Shown here in pieces: positions 32,305-41,038 of a stretch of DNA of 64,000 nt; within the stretch, counting starts at the first letter, position 1; each line of letters opens with the position of its first letter. Position numbers and translations under genes: made by a program. The DNA lies in assembly GCA_038235275.1 (NCBI GenBank), contig JBBSUC010000020.1:1-64000 (forward strand). Reading direction: 5' to 3'. Origin of the DNA: Persicitalea sp038235275 (GTDB lineage Bacteria; Bacteroidota; Bacteroidia; Cytophagales; Spirosomataceae). The notes under the pieces were generated by a model. That model saw only the letters and a list, made by a program, of their open reading frames with translations, searched no databases and was not told where the DNA came from.

Positions 32305-33321
32305 ATGAATATCGTCAGACAAACGCTGCCCGACTCGGTGCAAGAAGTGGAATTGGAGCGCGCCCTGCGGCCCTTGAGTTTCAACGATTTTGCGGGACAG
32401 AAGAAGGTGCTGGATAACCTCCGCATCTTCGTCCAGGCGGCCCTTGAACGGCAGGAGCCGCTTGATCACGTACTGTTGCACGGCCCGCCTGGCCTGGGGA
32501 AAACCACCCTGGCCTGCATTCTGGCCAATGAACTGGGGGCGCATCTCAAAACCACCAGTGGCCCGGTGCTGGACAAGCCCAATGAACTGGCCGGGCTACT
32601 GACTAATTTGCAGCCCGGAGACGTGCTTTTCATCGACGAAATCCACCGCCTGAACCCCGTCGTGGAGGAGTACCTCTACTCGGCTATGGAGGATTACAAA
32701 ATCGACATCATGCTCGACAGCGGCCCCAACGCTCGCTCGGTACAGATCGGCCTGAGCCCGTTCACGCTGGTGGGGGCGACCACCCGCGCCGGGATGCTAA
32801 CCACGCCCTTGCGGGCCAGATTCGGCATTTCCAGCCGTTTGGAATATTATCAGCCAGGCCTTCTATCGACCATCATTCAGCGCTCGGCGGAACTACTAGG
32901 CTGCCCAATCAGCGAGGAAGGCGCCCTCGAACTCGGCACCCGGAGCCGGGGCACGCCGCGCATCGCCAATAACCTGCTGCGCCGCGCCCGCGATTTCGCG
33001 CAGGTACTTGGGACGGGTGACATTACGACCGAGGTAGTGCAGCGCACTTTGCGGGCTTTGGAAGTGGGGGAGAATGGCCTGGATGAGATGGACAACCGCA
33101 TTCTGACGACCATCGTCGAGAAGTTTGCGGGTGGCCCTGTGGGGCTTTCTACCATCGCCACCGCCGTAGCCGACGAGGCCGAAACCATCGAGGAATTATA
33201 CGAGCCGTTCCTGATTCAGGAAGGCTACCTCAAGCGCACTTCACGAGGCCGGGAAGTAACCGAAAAAGCCTACCGTTACCTGGGTGTTCAGATGCCCGAA
33301 AAGTACCAGCAAGCGGCCTGA
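32305..33321 (+). CDS. ruvB: Holliday junction branch-migration helicase RuvB
   Basis: A 338-residue AAA+ motor that drives branch migration with RuvA. The start at 32305 (MNIVRQTLPDSVQEVELERALRPL) fits the family length. Visible are Walker A LLHGPPGLGKTTLA, Walker B VLFIDEIHRLNP, sensor 1 VGATTRAGMLT, the arginine-finger region PLRARFG and sensor 2 SRGTPRIANNLLRR, then the winged helix ending LIQEGYLKRTSRGREVTEKAYRYLG. It lies in an accessory block, not beside ruvA or ruvC. Whether it is the only chromosomal copy cannot be told. Confidence 0.97.
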   Translation: MNIVRQTLPDSVQEVELERALRPLSFNDFAGQKKVLDNLRIFVQAALERQEPLDHVLLHGPPGLGKTTLACILANELGAHLKTTSGPVLDKPNELAGLLTNLQPGDVLFIDEIHRLNPVVEEYLYSAMEDYKIDIMLDSGPNARSVQIGLSPFTLVGATTRAGMLTTPLRARFGISSRLEYYQPGLLSTIIQRSAELLGCPISEEGALELGTRSRGTPRIANNLLRRARDFAQVLGTGDITTEVVQRTLRALEVGENGLDEMDNRILTTIVEKFAGGPVGLSTIATAVADEAETIEELYEPFLIQEGYLKRTSRGREVTEKAYRYLGVQMPEKYQQAA

Positions 33322-33329
33322 TATTTTTC

Positions 33330-33360
33330 TTGGATATAGTATATATTTATATTATATTTG
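33330..33360 (+). promoter_or_regulatory. AT-rich promoter before the 33420 gene
   Basis: A TATATTTG box (33353-33360) is preceded by alternating AT sequence that is roughly self-complementary (around TATAGTATATATTTATATTA). The ATG follows 60 bp later. It resembles, less cleanly, the dyad-plus-TATATTTG promoters at 28414 and 32233. Confidence 0.4.
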
Positions 33361-33419
33361 AGGAATCATTTGGTACTGAATAGCGTTTAATATAAACAGG
33401 CGCAAAGCCCAAATCAGCT

Positions 33420-34427
33420 ATGGAACAGAACTTGGAAAAATCATATAAGGAGCAAGAAGAATGGCGGCGTTCGATCCCCGCGCAGGTCTTCCTGAATCAT
33501 TTCTTCGGATTGCACCGGCACATCCAGCACGCGCGGCGTACGAGGAGCCTGGATCAGGTCTGGCGCTTCCGTGAGTTCGAGACGAGGATTACCGGACAGC
33601 AAGAAGAAGCCGCTAAGAAATTACTGGTGCAAGCCTGGAATACGGAGTACGCCCTGCGCAAGACTGCCGAAAATGGTGACGAAACCTACCATCGTAACGC
33701 GCTCTATTGGACATTTCCCCAGGCGTATTACAGCATTTTCTTCGCCACCAAAGCATTCCTGACCGTGCAGGGCGGCACCGCCAGCAACGAATGGGTCGCG
33801 CGCGCCCGCGTGGGAAGGTTGATGGCCGCCAACTGGTATCCGAGCCCGCTGGCCTTTGGAGCGATGGGTTATCCGGGCAAGTTTACAATGATAGGGCTGG
33901 CTTCGGGCCTCGCTACGCCGTCGTTGCAAATGGCTGACACGCCGCACGAGTGGCAGGCGCAGGTGGGTCAGTTTCTGCGTACTACCCGCACCCGACAGAT
34001 GCAGAACGCGCGGCGACGTCTGCAAGCTGATCCTGAAAAGGCAGTGCGCACGAAAACGGGCAAGATCGCGACGCGCTTTGGCGCGAAGGAATGGGCGCAG
34101 GTAACGAAGAGTGTTAGTCCGACCAGTTTCCTGGATTTATTCGCCCGCTTGAAAATATCCTCGACGCATCGCGAGGTCGAACGCTTCATTGAGGCCGAAA
34201 TCGATTTTCGATTGTTCCACACCTGCTTGTTTGAGACGGTGCGCTACATCAACTCCGTTCACGAAGCTTACGTAGCTAAGGCGATGGGAGCCGGGCGTTA
34301 CGCCGAGTTTAAAGCATCCTTACCCGCTTACCTCCGGGAAGAGTTTGGCAGCGATGGGCCGAAGAGTTCTCAAGAGGCGACTGTCATTCCACTGGAACCG
34401 AAGTGGTTCGAGAAAATGGCCGGATAA
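33420..34427 (+). CDS. Hypothetical protein, 335 aa
   Basis: Not recognised. It is soluble, helical and basic, with many arginines. A segment YWTFPQAYYSIFFATKAFLTVQG faintly recalls HEPN helices (AYYAMFxAAKALL), and RLFHTCLFETVRYINSVHEAYV near the C-terminus is another conserved-looking helix; a clear HEPN RxxxxxH motif was not found, so this is only a hint. It lies 98 bp downstream of ruvB with its own AT-rich promoter and overlaps the neighbourhood of the small gene at 34457. Confidence 0.65.
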   Translation: MEQNLEKSYKEQEEWRRSIPAQVFLNHFFGLHRHIQHARRTRSLDQVWRFREFETRITGQQEEAAKKLLVQAWNTEYALRKTAENGDETYHRNALYWTFPQAYYSIFFATKAFLTVQGGTASNEWVARARVGRLMAANWYPSPLAFGAMGYPGKFTMIGLASGLATPSLQMADTPHEWQAQVGQFLRTTRTRQMQNARRRLQADPEKAVRTKTGKIATRFGAKEWAQVTKSVSPTSFLDLFARLKISSTHREVERFIEAEIDFRLFHTCLFETVRYINSVHEAYVAKAMGAGRYAEFKASLPAYLREEFGSDGPKSSQEATVIPLEPKWFEKMAG

Positions 34428-34456
34428 TCAAACACTTAACCTTTATGCAAATTATC

Positions 34457-34705
34457 ATGAATACGAATTCAGCATTTTTCAAGAGTAAAGGCGGCGGGCA
34501 ATATTTCAAGCGCGAAGGCGAGCGGGTCAAAATCGTCTGTCTGTACGAATTTAATCCATCGGTTGAGCGCACGACCTACGACGACAAACTGCTGTCGGCC
34601 CTCGAATGCGTCCCCTGCGACGAAGCGTCGTTTAACGACGCCCAGGAACAAGTAATCAAAATTTTGCAACTCGGCGCAGCCGAGTGGGCCGCGCAAAGAG
34701 CATAA
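34457..34705 (+). CDS. Small hypothetical protein, 82 aa
   Basis: Unrecognised. Start at 34457 (MNTNSAFFKSKGGGQYFKREGERVKIVCLYEF); an ATG four codons earlier is an alternative. The N-terminal part looks beta-stranded, the C-terminal part is a helix (DEASFNDAQEQVIKILQLGAAEWAAQR). It is 29 bp downstream of the 335-residue gene and is followed by a strong terminator, so both probably form one transcript. It closes the accessory block. Confidence 0.55.
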   Translation: MNTNSAFFKSKGGGQYFKREGERVKIVCLYEFNPSVERTTYDDKLLSALECVPCDEASFNDAQEQVIKILQLGAAEWAAQRA

Positions 34706-34748
34706 TGACATTGAAGACTATAATGTAGTTTTGGTTTTATGGATAAAT

Positions 34749-34781
34749 AAACAGCCCTGGGTTTTTGACCCAGGGCTGTTT
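34749..34781 (+). terminator. Strong intrinsic terminator closing the accessory block
   Basis: Perfect 14-bp arms (34749-34762 and 34768-34781; core ACAGCCCTGGGT) with loop TTTTG, followed by TTGTTTTT on the plus strand. It lies between the gene ending at 34705 and the convergent gene ending at 34801 and can serve both. Confidence 0.88.
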
Positions 34782-34800
34782 TGTTTTTGCCCTATGTTAC

Positions 34801-35586
34801 TCAAGCACTTACTAATGGAACCCCTTGGGTCGCTTCCCAGTAAGTCCAAAAAATAAAACCCAAAATAAACGCGAAAGCGGTCCAAACAATGGCGGATTTT
34901 TGACCCGTTTTTAACGAGCGCGTAGCCAGAAATACACCCAGTAGCATGAGGATTTGCAAACCGTGCAGACCAAAAAAATGCGCCACGCGCAGGTCGCCGA
35001 AGCCCGTACTCCAATTCAGTAGCGGCAGTCCTGGTCCGCCGTCGACCGCCCCCACAGTGTGGCCCGGCTGCGCCGACATATAGCCGCCCAGAAAACTACC
35101 CAGCAAAAATAGTAGGAGTCCCAGACGTACGCCCAGGACATAAGGTCTGGAAAGATCACTGAGATTAGCTCTGAGGTAACGATAGGTGAAAATCATCACC
35201 CAAATTGTATTGTAGGCGATGAAAAAGCCCATTAGGGCAAAGACGATACCTCCGCTCAACGATTCCATGTTGAAATGTGACTTGACACCCCGCGCGGCCT
35301 GCACCGTGATGGCCACGTTCTCAATGACGATAGCCAGTGCAGTTTGGCTCGCAAAAATGCGTACGAAGCGGCTCGGCGGCAGGTCGCCGCACAGCCAGGC
35401 GAAAGTCAGCAGGTAAATCCCCGACGAAAGAAGAAACTTGAAGGGCTTGATCCAGCGGCCGATGCCCAGGATTAGGGTATCGTCGATCGCCATCGGAATC
35501 AGTAGAACAACTGCCCCAATTAAATGCGCCATCCCGACGTAATATAACAGCTTGTTGCGTTCGCGAAGGGAGGGCAGTAGATTCAC
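34801..35586 (-). CDS. Hypothetical seven-helix membrane protein
   Basis: A 261-residue integral membrane protein with about seven helices. Recognisable features are KPFKFLLSSGIYLLTFAWLCG near residues 47-67, YMSAQPGHTVGAVDGGPGLPLLNWSTGFGDLRVAHFFGLHGLQILMLLGVFLA near 168-222, and several histidines at helix ends that could bind metal or haem. I do not recognise a named family; similar proteins in Bacteroidota are annotated as hypothetical. It is followed upstream by a GNAT gene on the same strand (24 bp), likely cotranscribed. Confidence 0.7.
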   Translation of the reverse strand: MNLLPSLRERNKLLYYVGMAHLIGAVVLLIPMAIDDTLILGIGRWIKPFKFLLSSGIYLLTFAWLCGDLPPSRFVRIFASQTALAIVIENVAITVQAARGVKSHFNMESLSGGIVFALMGFFIAYNTIWVMIFTYRYLRANLSDLSRPYVLGVRLGLLLFLLGSFLGGYMSAQPGHTVGAVDGGPGLPLLNWSTGFGDLRVAHFFGLHGLQILMLLGVFLATRSLKTGQKSAIVWTAFAFILGFIFWTYWEATQGVPLVSA

Positions 35587-35610
35587 AATCAGAAATTTAG
35601 CAGCAGTCGA

Positions 35611-36039
35611 TTAATGCTCGTCCCCTTCGTAAATCCACATGGATTCGGTGTCACCAGCTCGCTCAAAACCGATTTTCTTATAAAACTCCACGGTATTGCC
35701 GTCGGCAGTGAGCACCTGCATATGGAAACCTTTGTACTTTTCCTGCATCTTTTCTACCAGTCGGTTGCCGATGCCCATGCCCTGGTATTCGGGGTGGACA
35801 AGAAAGTGGGGATAATACACTACTAGATGCCCATCCGATATGGCATTGCCCAACCCTACCAACTTATTGCCATCCCAGGCGGTGTACAGAGAATGCGAAT
35901 TTAGCAGGCCGTTGTAGAGTTTGGTCGGCTTTTGAGCGGCACTCCATCCGTTGGCTTCATAGAGAGCCAACACGTCTTCGATCCGAATGCCTTTTTTGTC
36001 AGAAATTGTAATTTTTGGAGTTAATACTTGACTAGTCAT
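35611..36039 (-). CDS. GNAT family N-acetyltransferase
   Basis: A 142-residue acetyltransferase. The acetyl-CoA-binding core is FLVHPEYQGMGIGNRLVEKMQEKYKGF (with the QGMGIG loop), preceded by LVGLGNAISDGHLVVYYPHFLV and followed by LTADGNTVEFYKKIGFERAG. This is a compact GNAT of the general small-molecule or amine-acetylating kind; the substrate is unknown. It is the first gene of a probable two-gene unit with the membrane protein downstream. Confidence 0.88.
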   Translation of the reverse strand: MTSQVLTPKITISDKKGIRIEDVLALYEANGWSAAQKPTKLYNGLLNSHSLYTAWDGNKLVGLGNAISDGHLVVYYPHFLVHPEYQGMGIGNRLVEKMQEKYKGFHMQVLTADGNTVEFYKKIGFERAGDTESMWIYEGDEH

Positions 36040-36381
36040 ATAAGAAAATTCTTTTTCTTTACTGTTAATATTTTATTGAAATTAACTACTGAAACATTTT
36101 GAATGGTCAATAAACCAGATAATTGAGAAATAGACAGGTGATTCAATGTATTCAAAATATTTTCTATTGAAGCATCGTATTTGCTGAATGAAATGCTTTT
36201 TGAAATAGTATAATTCAAAGATAACGAATTTATCTCGAAAGGACAAACTAAATACAGTTTCCCAATTTAACGGGGTCTCTGTCAATAGCACTATGAGTTG
36301 AGTCATTAGTGGGAATCAAGAAAACGGTGTAAAAAAGCACTGACGCATGTTCTTGCTTCATCCGGTTGGCAACCATCAGAA
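36040..36381. other. AT-rich intergenic stretch, no supported gene
   Basis: 342 bp between the GNAT start and the LytTR regulator stop. Two short overlapping minus-strand open frames (60 and 74 codons) exist only because the DNA is AT-rich; neither has a credible start, domain or signal. No hairpin or repeat stands out. It should contain the promoter of the GNAT gene. Confidence 0.5.
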
Positions 36382-37116
36382 TCACCCAACTTGATGCTTC
36401 TCGACAAACTCCCGAAACGCTTTCCTGTAGCTTTCACTGATGGGCAGAAAAGCGCCCCCTATTTGTACTTTTTCGCGTTCAATGGCCTCGATCGCATCGT
36501 AGGCCACGATGTAGGAATTATGAATCCGAATGAACTTGCTTTCGGGCAGTTGGGCTTCCAGCGCCTTCATGGTTTGCAGCGTAACGATCTTCTTTTCTTT
36601 GGTGCAGATACCCACGTAGTCTTTCAGCCCCTCGATATACAGAATCTCATTCATCATCACCCTGACCAGCTTAGTCCCGTCTTTTACAAAAATGTAGGGC
36701 AGTATATCCTCTTTTCTTTCTATGGTCGGCGAAGCGGGAGTGGTTGGCGGTGAAGGATTTTGCAAGCGGGCGGTCAATTTCTCCACCGATTTCAGGAATC
36801 GCTCGAAGGTGATGGGTTTCAGCAAATAATCAGCCACGTCGAGTTCGTAGCCTTCGAGGGCATATTCCGAATAGGCCGTGGTGAGTACGACCAGCGGCTT
36901 TTTTTGCAAAACTTTCAGGAGCGTCAGACCCGTGATTTCGGGCATATTGATGTCCAGGAAAAGGATGTCCACGGCGTTCTGCTGCAAAACCTCGATAGCC
37001 GCCAGCGGGCTGGCGCAGGATTGAACCAACTGCAAGTAAGGGACCTTGACCACGTACTGCTCCATCAGCTTGCGGGCCATCGGTTCGTCGTCCACGATCA
37101 GGCAGGTGTAGGTCAT
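36382..37116 (-). CDS. LytTR response regulator
   Basis: A 244-residue two-component regulator. The receiver domain (residues 1-~118) has D9, D10 and the phospho-acceptor D55 in ILFLDINMPEITG, with T and K in LTTAYSEYALEGYELDVADYLLKPI. A linker rich in proline and threonine follows, then the LytTR DNA-binding domain (residues ~140-240; VKDGTKLVRVMMNEILYIEGLKDYV, then SKFIRIHNSYIVAYDAIEAIEREKV). The ATG at 37116 overlaps the stop of the sensor kinase gene by 4 bp; the longer open frame upstream overlaps the kinase and is not used. Confidence 0.94.
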   Translation of the reverse strand: MTYTCLIVDDEPMARKLMEQYVVKVPYLQLVQSCASPLAAIEVLQQNAVDILFLDINMPEITGLTLLKVLQKKPLVVLTTAYSEYALEGYELDVADYLLKPITFERFLKSVEKLTARLQNPSPPTTPASPTIERKEDILPYIFVKDGTKLVRVMMNEILYIEGLKDYVGICTKEKKIVTLQTMKALEAQLPESKFIRIHNSYIVAYDAIEAIEREKVQIGGAFLPISESYRKAFREFVEKHQVG

Positions 37117-38156
37117 GTCAGTTGCAGGGTCAGTTGCACAGAATAGGTTTCGGGTTCGTCCCGGACTTCTAATTGATAACGTTTCGGGTAGCTCAGTTCC
37201 AGGCGGCGGCGGAGGTTGTGCAGGCCGATGCCAGACTTTTGATCTTCGGTTTCCTTTTGGGGCAATCGGCTGTTGGCCACCGAATAAATGCACTGCTTTC
37301 CTGCCAAGGCAATCTCCAATTTTACCCACGAATCTTCGGCGTTGGTACTCACGCCGTGCTTGAACGCATTTTCCAGAAAAGTAATGAAAAGAAACGGTTC
37401 GATCATCACGCCGGTTGGATCGCCAATCACATTGAACGTAATCGGCACTTTGTCGTCAAGCCGCAGTTTTTCCAGGCTGATGTAATTCTCCATATACTCG
37501 ATTTCCTTGCTGAGCGGTACTTTCGCATGGTTGGAGTCGTAAATCATGTACCGCATCATCTGCGAGAGCATGTCGATGACCTCGGTCGTCTTGGGCGACT
37601 GCGTAAAGGCCAGATAATACAGGTTATTGAGCGTATTGAACAGGAAATGCGGGTTGATCTGGGCTTTCAGGAACCGTAATTCGGCGGTCAGTTTCTCGTT
37701 TTCAATCTCCTTTTTCCGGGCTTCCAGTTGAAACCAGTCTTCGGCAAAGCGCAACATCGCGATGAAAACGACGATGAATATGACATTGAGTGTGTGCTGC
37801 ACAATAAACTTGGTGCTGTGTATGAAGTTGGCACGGGAACTGTCCACTCCGCCGTAGATGAGCTGCTTGCTGTACAGGTGAAGCAGTATGCCCAAAGCCA
37901 ATACTGGCAGAAATTCCAGCAGATAGCGGAGGGGACTTTTGTGCTTCAAAAAGCGCGGCAGGAAATAGAAGTAATTCAGGTAAGCGATCCCGGCCATAAT
38001 CAGCACGTGCAGGGAAGCGTCCAGCAAGGCGCGGGACAGCACCACTTCCTGCCCCCGCCGACCGTAGGTAATCTGGTAAAAGAAAAAAGAAAAATAAACC
38101 GCCCAGAACGAGAGGTGCAGCAGCCGGATGCGGCTGCGCTGATTGATATTTTGCAT
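37113..38156 (-). CDS. LytS-type sensor histidine kinase
   Basis: A 347-residue membrane kinase with four helices in residues ~12-140, then a coiled region and the His_kinase domain with FLKAQINPHFLFNTLNNLYYL (H170) and the ATPase N box and G box, ITFLENAFKHGV and SGIGLHNLRRRLEL. It phosphorylates the LytTR regulator encoded by the overlapping next gene. The pair is divergent from the large outer-membrane receptor gene at 38438, so that receptor is a possible target or input. Confidence 0.93.
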   Translation of the reverse strand: MQNINQRSRIRLLHLSFWAVYFSFFFYQITYGRRGQEVVLSRALLDASLHVLIMAGIAYLNYFYFLPRFLKHKSPLRYLLEFLPVLALGILLHLYSKQLIYGGVDSSRANFIHSTKFIVQHTLNVIFIVVFIAMLRFAEDWFQLEARKKEIENEKLTAELRFLKAQINPHFLFNTLNNLYYLAFTQSPKTTEVIDMLSQMMRYMIYDSNHAKVPLSKEIEYMENYISLEKLRLDDKVPITFNVIGDPTGVMIEPFLFITFLENAFKHGVSTNAEDSWVKLEIALAGKQCIYSVANSRLPQKETEDQKSGIGLHNLRRRLELSYPKRYQLEVRDEPETYSVQLTLQLT

Positions 38157-38437
38157 CGATGAATTTTATTTCTGTAAAGAACTGACTTTTAATGAATGAT
38201 AGGGCCGAAAAGTGGAGTTTTTCGACCGTTTGCCTTTTTCATTCGATGAATCATGCGATATGCTCCATAAATGCCCCAAAGTCCGTTTATCTGGTTTTTG
38301 GGGCATTTGGTCGAGTTGTTTGGACAACGCGTCTATTTTGTGAAATGGTCTCGAATATTCGATATTCATTTGTGCAGCAATCAGGAAAAACCAACCCTGC
38401 CTTTTGCCCCAACGCATTCAATCAGAACATAAAGACC

Positions 38438-40966
38438 ATGAAAAATCTCCTATCCCTCATTTTTATTCTGGCTTTGGTCGCCTCGGCGGCCCAGGCGCAA
38501 TTTGGTCCTCCCGGTGGCGGGCGCTCACAGGGCGACGGCAACGGCCGTCCGCGCACTGAAACTGCTACCAACTTTGAAATGCCCACCGCCAAGGGTAACT
38601 CCAAAATCAGCGGCTTCGTGGTGGACTCGGCCCTGACCCAGGCCGTGGAATACGCCACCGTCGCCCTCATCGACAAGGCTACTAAGAAACCCGTGGACGG
38701 TACCATCGCCGACGACAAGGGTAAATTCTCGCTCACCAAAGTGGCCGAAGGCGAATACTCATTGCTGTTCCGCTTCATCGGCTATTCGCCCAAAACCATT
38801 GAAGGGATTAAAGTGGAAAAAGGTAAGGACATTGACCTGGGCGTTATCAAAATGTCGGTCAGTGCCGTTCAGCTCGACGCCGTGACGGTTACGGGCGAGA
38901 AGTCTTTGATCGAAGAAAAGGTGGACCGACTAGTCTACAACGCCGAGAAAGACCTGACTTCCAAAGGCGGCGACGCTGCCGACGTGCTGCGCAAGGTCCC
39001 GATGCTGTCGGTGGACTTCGACGGCAATGTCCAGCTACGCGGTACTTCCAACATTCGGGTTTTGATAAACAACAAGCCCTCAACGATCATCGCCAGCAGC
39101 ATCGCCGATGCCTTGAAGATGATCCCCGCCGACCTGATTCAATCCGTGGAAGTCATCACCTCACCGTCGGCCAAGTACGACGCCGAAGGCACGGGCGGTA
39201 TTATTAATATCATCACCAAAAAATCGACCATCAAGGGACTGACCCTTAGCCTGGATACAGGCGTCGGTTTGCGTGGCTCCAATCTCGGTCTGAATGGCAG
39301 CCTGCGCACCGGGAAACTGGGCGTGACGATGGGCGGCCACGGCCGGGCATTTTACAACAAAGCCCTGGTGACGCTGGATCAAAACACGGTGCAGAACGGC
39401 AACGACATCCTGACCAAACAGAGCGCCAACGCCTTTGACAACGGCCTATTCGGACGGTATAACATCGGTTTCGATTACGACCTGGGTGAAAAGCAATACC
39501 TGGCCGCCGGGGTCAACTTCGGTACCCGCAACTTCTCGCGCAATCAGGATTACACGACCAATATTTTCACCAACGACGCGCTGACTTCTACCAAGTACCG
39601 CAACGTGGACAGTCGCGACCTGTCCAACTCAGTGGATATGAACCTCGACTACGTCCGCATCTTCAAGCCGGGGCAGGAGTGGTCGATTTCGACACTGTAC
39701 AGCGTGAGCAATCTGACCAACAATTTCAACGCCGACCTGCTCGGAAGCACCAAGGAACTCACCGGACGGCAGAAAAACCTGAACGACAACGTGAACAAAG
39801 AAATAACGCTCCAGACGGACTACGTGCAGCCCATCGGCAAGAAGCAGCAGATCGAATTCGGCGTGAAGGGAATTTTTCGGGAGGTGAACAGTAACTTCGA
39901 GTATCAGCTCGCCGGGCCGACGGGTAGCTTTGCCACCGACGCCCGTAACCCCGCCGGATTGCTGAATTACAACCAGAACATCGGGGCGGGCTATTTGTCC
40001 TACACATTTGCCACAGCCAATAAATACACCTTCAAGCTTGGTTCGCGCTTCGAACGCACAATGATCGACGCCAACGACCAAAAGGGCGACATCAAGATTC
40101 CGGCTTACTCCAACCTGGTGCCGAGCGTCAATATTTCCAAGCCGGTCGGCAAGGCTTCCACGCTTAAACTGGCCTACAACAAGCGGATTCAGCGTCCGGG
40201 TTTGCAGCAGTTAAATCCCAACTTCAACCTGGCCAACCTACAGAACATCAATATCGGTAACCCGACCCTGAAGCCCGAAGTGGCCGACAACGTGGAACTG
40301 AGCCTGAGTACGTCGATCAAGAAAACGTACCTGAACATGTCGATCTTCAGCCGCTCGACCAGCAACGCCATCACCCGCATTACCACGCCGTCAGACACCC
40401 TGATCGGCGCGGTGGTCACGACCTATCGGAACATCGGCAGCGAGCAGACGCTGGGGGCCAACGTGTTTGGCAATTTCTACATCACCTCCAAGTGGACGCT
40501 GAACGGCGGTATGGACTTCTACTACAACTACCTCGAAGGCCAGCAAGTCGGCCTGACGGGCGTGTCGGAAACGGTCAGCAATTCGGGCTTCGTGATCGGC
40601 GGACGGATGCAGTCGCAGATCCAGCTACCCAACGGCTGGGGTATTCAGGCCTTCGGCGGCTTCCGGGGCAACAGGGTGCAGTTGCAGGGAACGCAGCGTG
40701 GTATGGGCATGTACTCGCTGGGTGTCCGTAAGGATTTTCCCAACAAGAAAGGCAGCATCGGCTTGGCCGCCGACAACTTCTTCGGCGGCATGAGGATGGT
40801 CAGCACCCTCAACTCACCGCTCTTCAACCAGGTAAGTGTCAATAATATCTACAACCAGAATGTCAAGCTGACCTTCAGCTACAAGATTGGCAAGATGGCC
40901 TTGGTAGAGAAAAAGCGGACGCGCGGTGTGAAGAACGACGACGTCATGGGTGGAGAGAGCAATTGA
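38438..40966 (+). CDS. TonB-dependent outer-membrane receptor (OMP_b-brl_3 type)
   Basis: An 842-residue outer-membrane protein. The start at 38438 gives the signal peptide MKNLLSLIFILALVASAAQA; the earlier in-frame codons are leader sequence. The mature part begins with a Gly/Pro-rich segment, then a carboxypeptidase-regulatory-like domain (ISGFVVDSALTQAVEYATVALID, residues ~55-135), a plug (VDRLVYNAEKDLTSKGGDAADVLRKVPMLSVDFDGNVQLRG, then NIITKK) and a 22-strand-like barrel. Relatives lacking a SusD partner are abundant in Bacteroidota. No susD-like gene is adjacent. The ligand is unknown. Confidence 0.9.
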   Translation: MKNLLSLIFILALVASAAQAQFGPPGGGRSQGDGNGRPRTETATNFEMPTAKGNSKISGFVVDSALTQAVEYATVALIDKATKKPVDGTIADDKGKFSLTKVAEGEYSLLFRFIGYSPKTIEGIKVEKGKDIDLGVIKMSVSAVQLDAVTVTGEKSLIEEKVDRLVYNAEKDLTSKGGDAADVLRKVPMLSVDFDGNVQLRGTSNIRVLINNKPSTIIASSIADALKMIPADLIQSVEVITSPSAKYDAEGTGGIINIITKKSTIKGLTLSLDTGVGLRGSNLGLNGSLRTGKLGVTMGGHGRAFYNKALVTLDQNTVQNGNDILTKQSANAFDNGLFGRYNIGFDYDLGEKQYLAAGVNFGTRNFSRNQDYTTNIFTNDALTSTKYRNVDSRDLSNSVDMNLDYVRIFKPGQEWSISTLYSVSNLTNNFNADLLGSTKELTGRQKNLNDNVNKEITLQTDYVQPIGKKQQIEFGVKGIFREVNSNFEYQLAGPTGSFATDARNPAGLLNYNQNIGAGYLSYTFATANKYTFKLGSRFERTMIDANDQKGDIKIPAYSNLVPSVNISKPVGKASTLKLAYNKRIQRPGLQQLNPNFNLANLQNINIGNPTLKPEVADNVELSLSTSIKKTYLNMSIFSRSTSNAITRITTPSDTLIGAVVTTYRNIGSEQTLGANVFGNFYITSKWTLNGGMDFYYNYLEGQQVGLTGVSETVSNSGFVIGGRMQSQIQLPNGWGIQAFGGFRGNRVQLQGTQRGMGMYSLGVRKDFPNKKGSIGLAADNFFGGMRMVSTLNSPLFNQVSVNNIYNQNVKLTFSYKIGKMALVEKKRTRGVKNDDVMGGESN

Positions 40967-41038
40967 TAATCAAGTAGATCAAAGTTTGCCACTGCCTTTT
41001 AAAAACTCACCATAACTCAATCCTAATCAATAGCTACT

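Noticed and set aside
33420..34427. HEPN nuclease assignment for the 335-residue protein
   Set aside because: Only a vague helix resemblance; the diagnostic RxxxxxH motif was not found.
36082..36306. Two overlapping AT-rich minus-strand frames before the GNAT gene
   Set aside because: No signal, domain or credible start; AT-rich DNA yields such frames by chance.
38192..38437. In-frame extension of the outer-membrane receptor upstream of 38438
   Set aside because: The extension lacks coding character and the signal peptide begins exactly at 38438.
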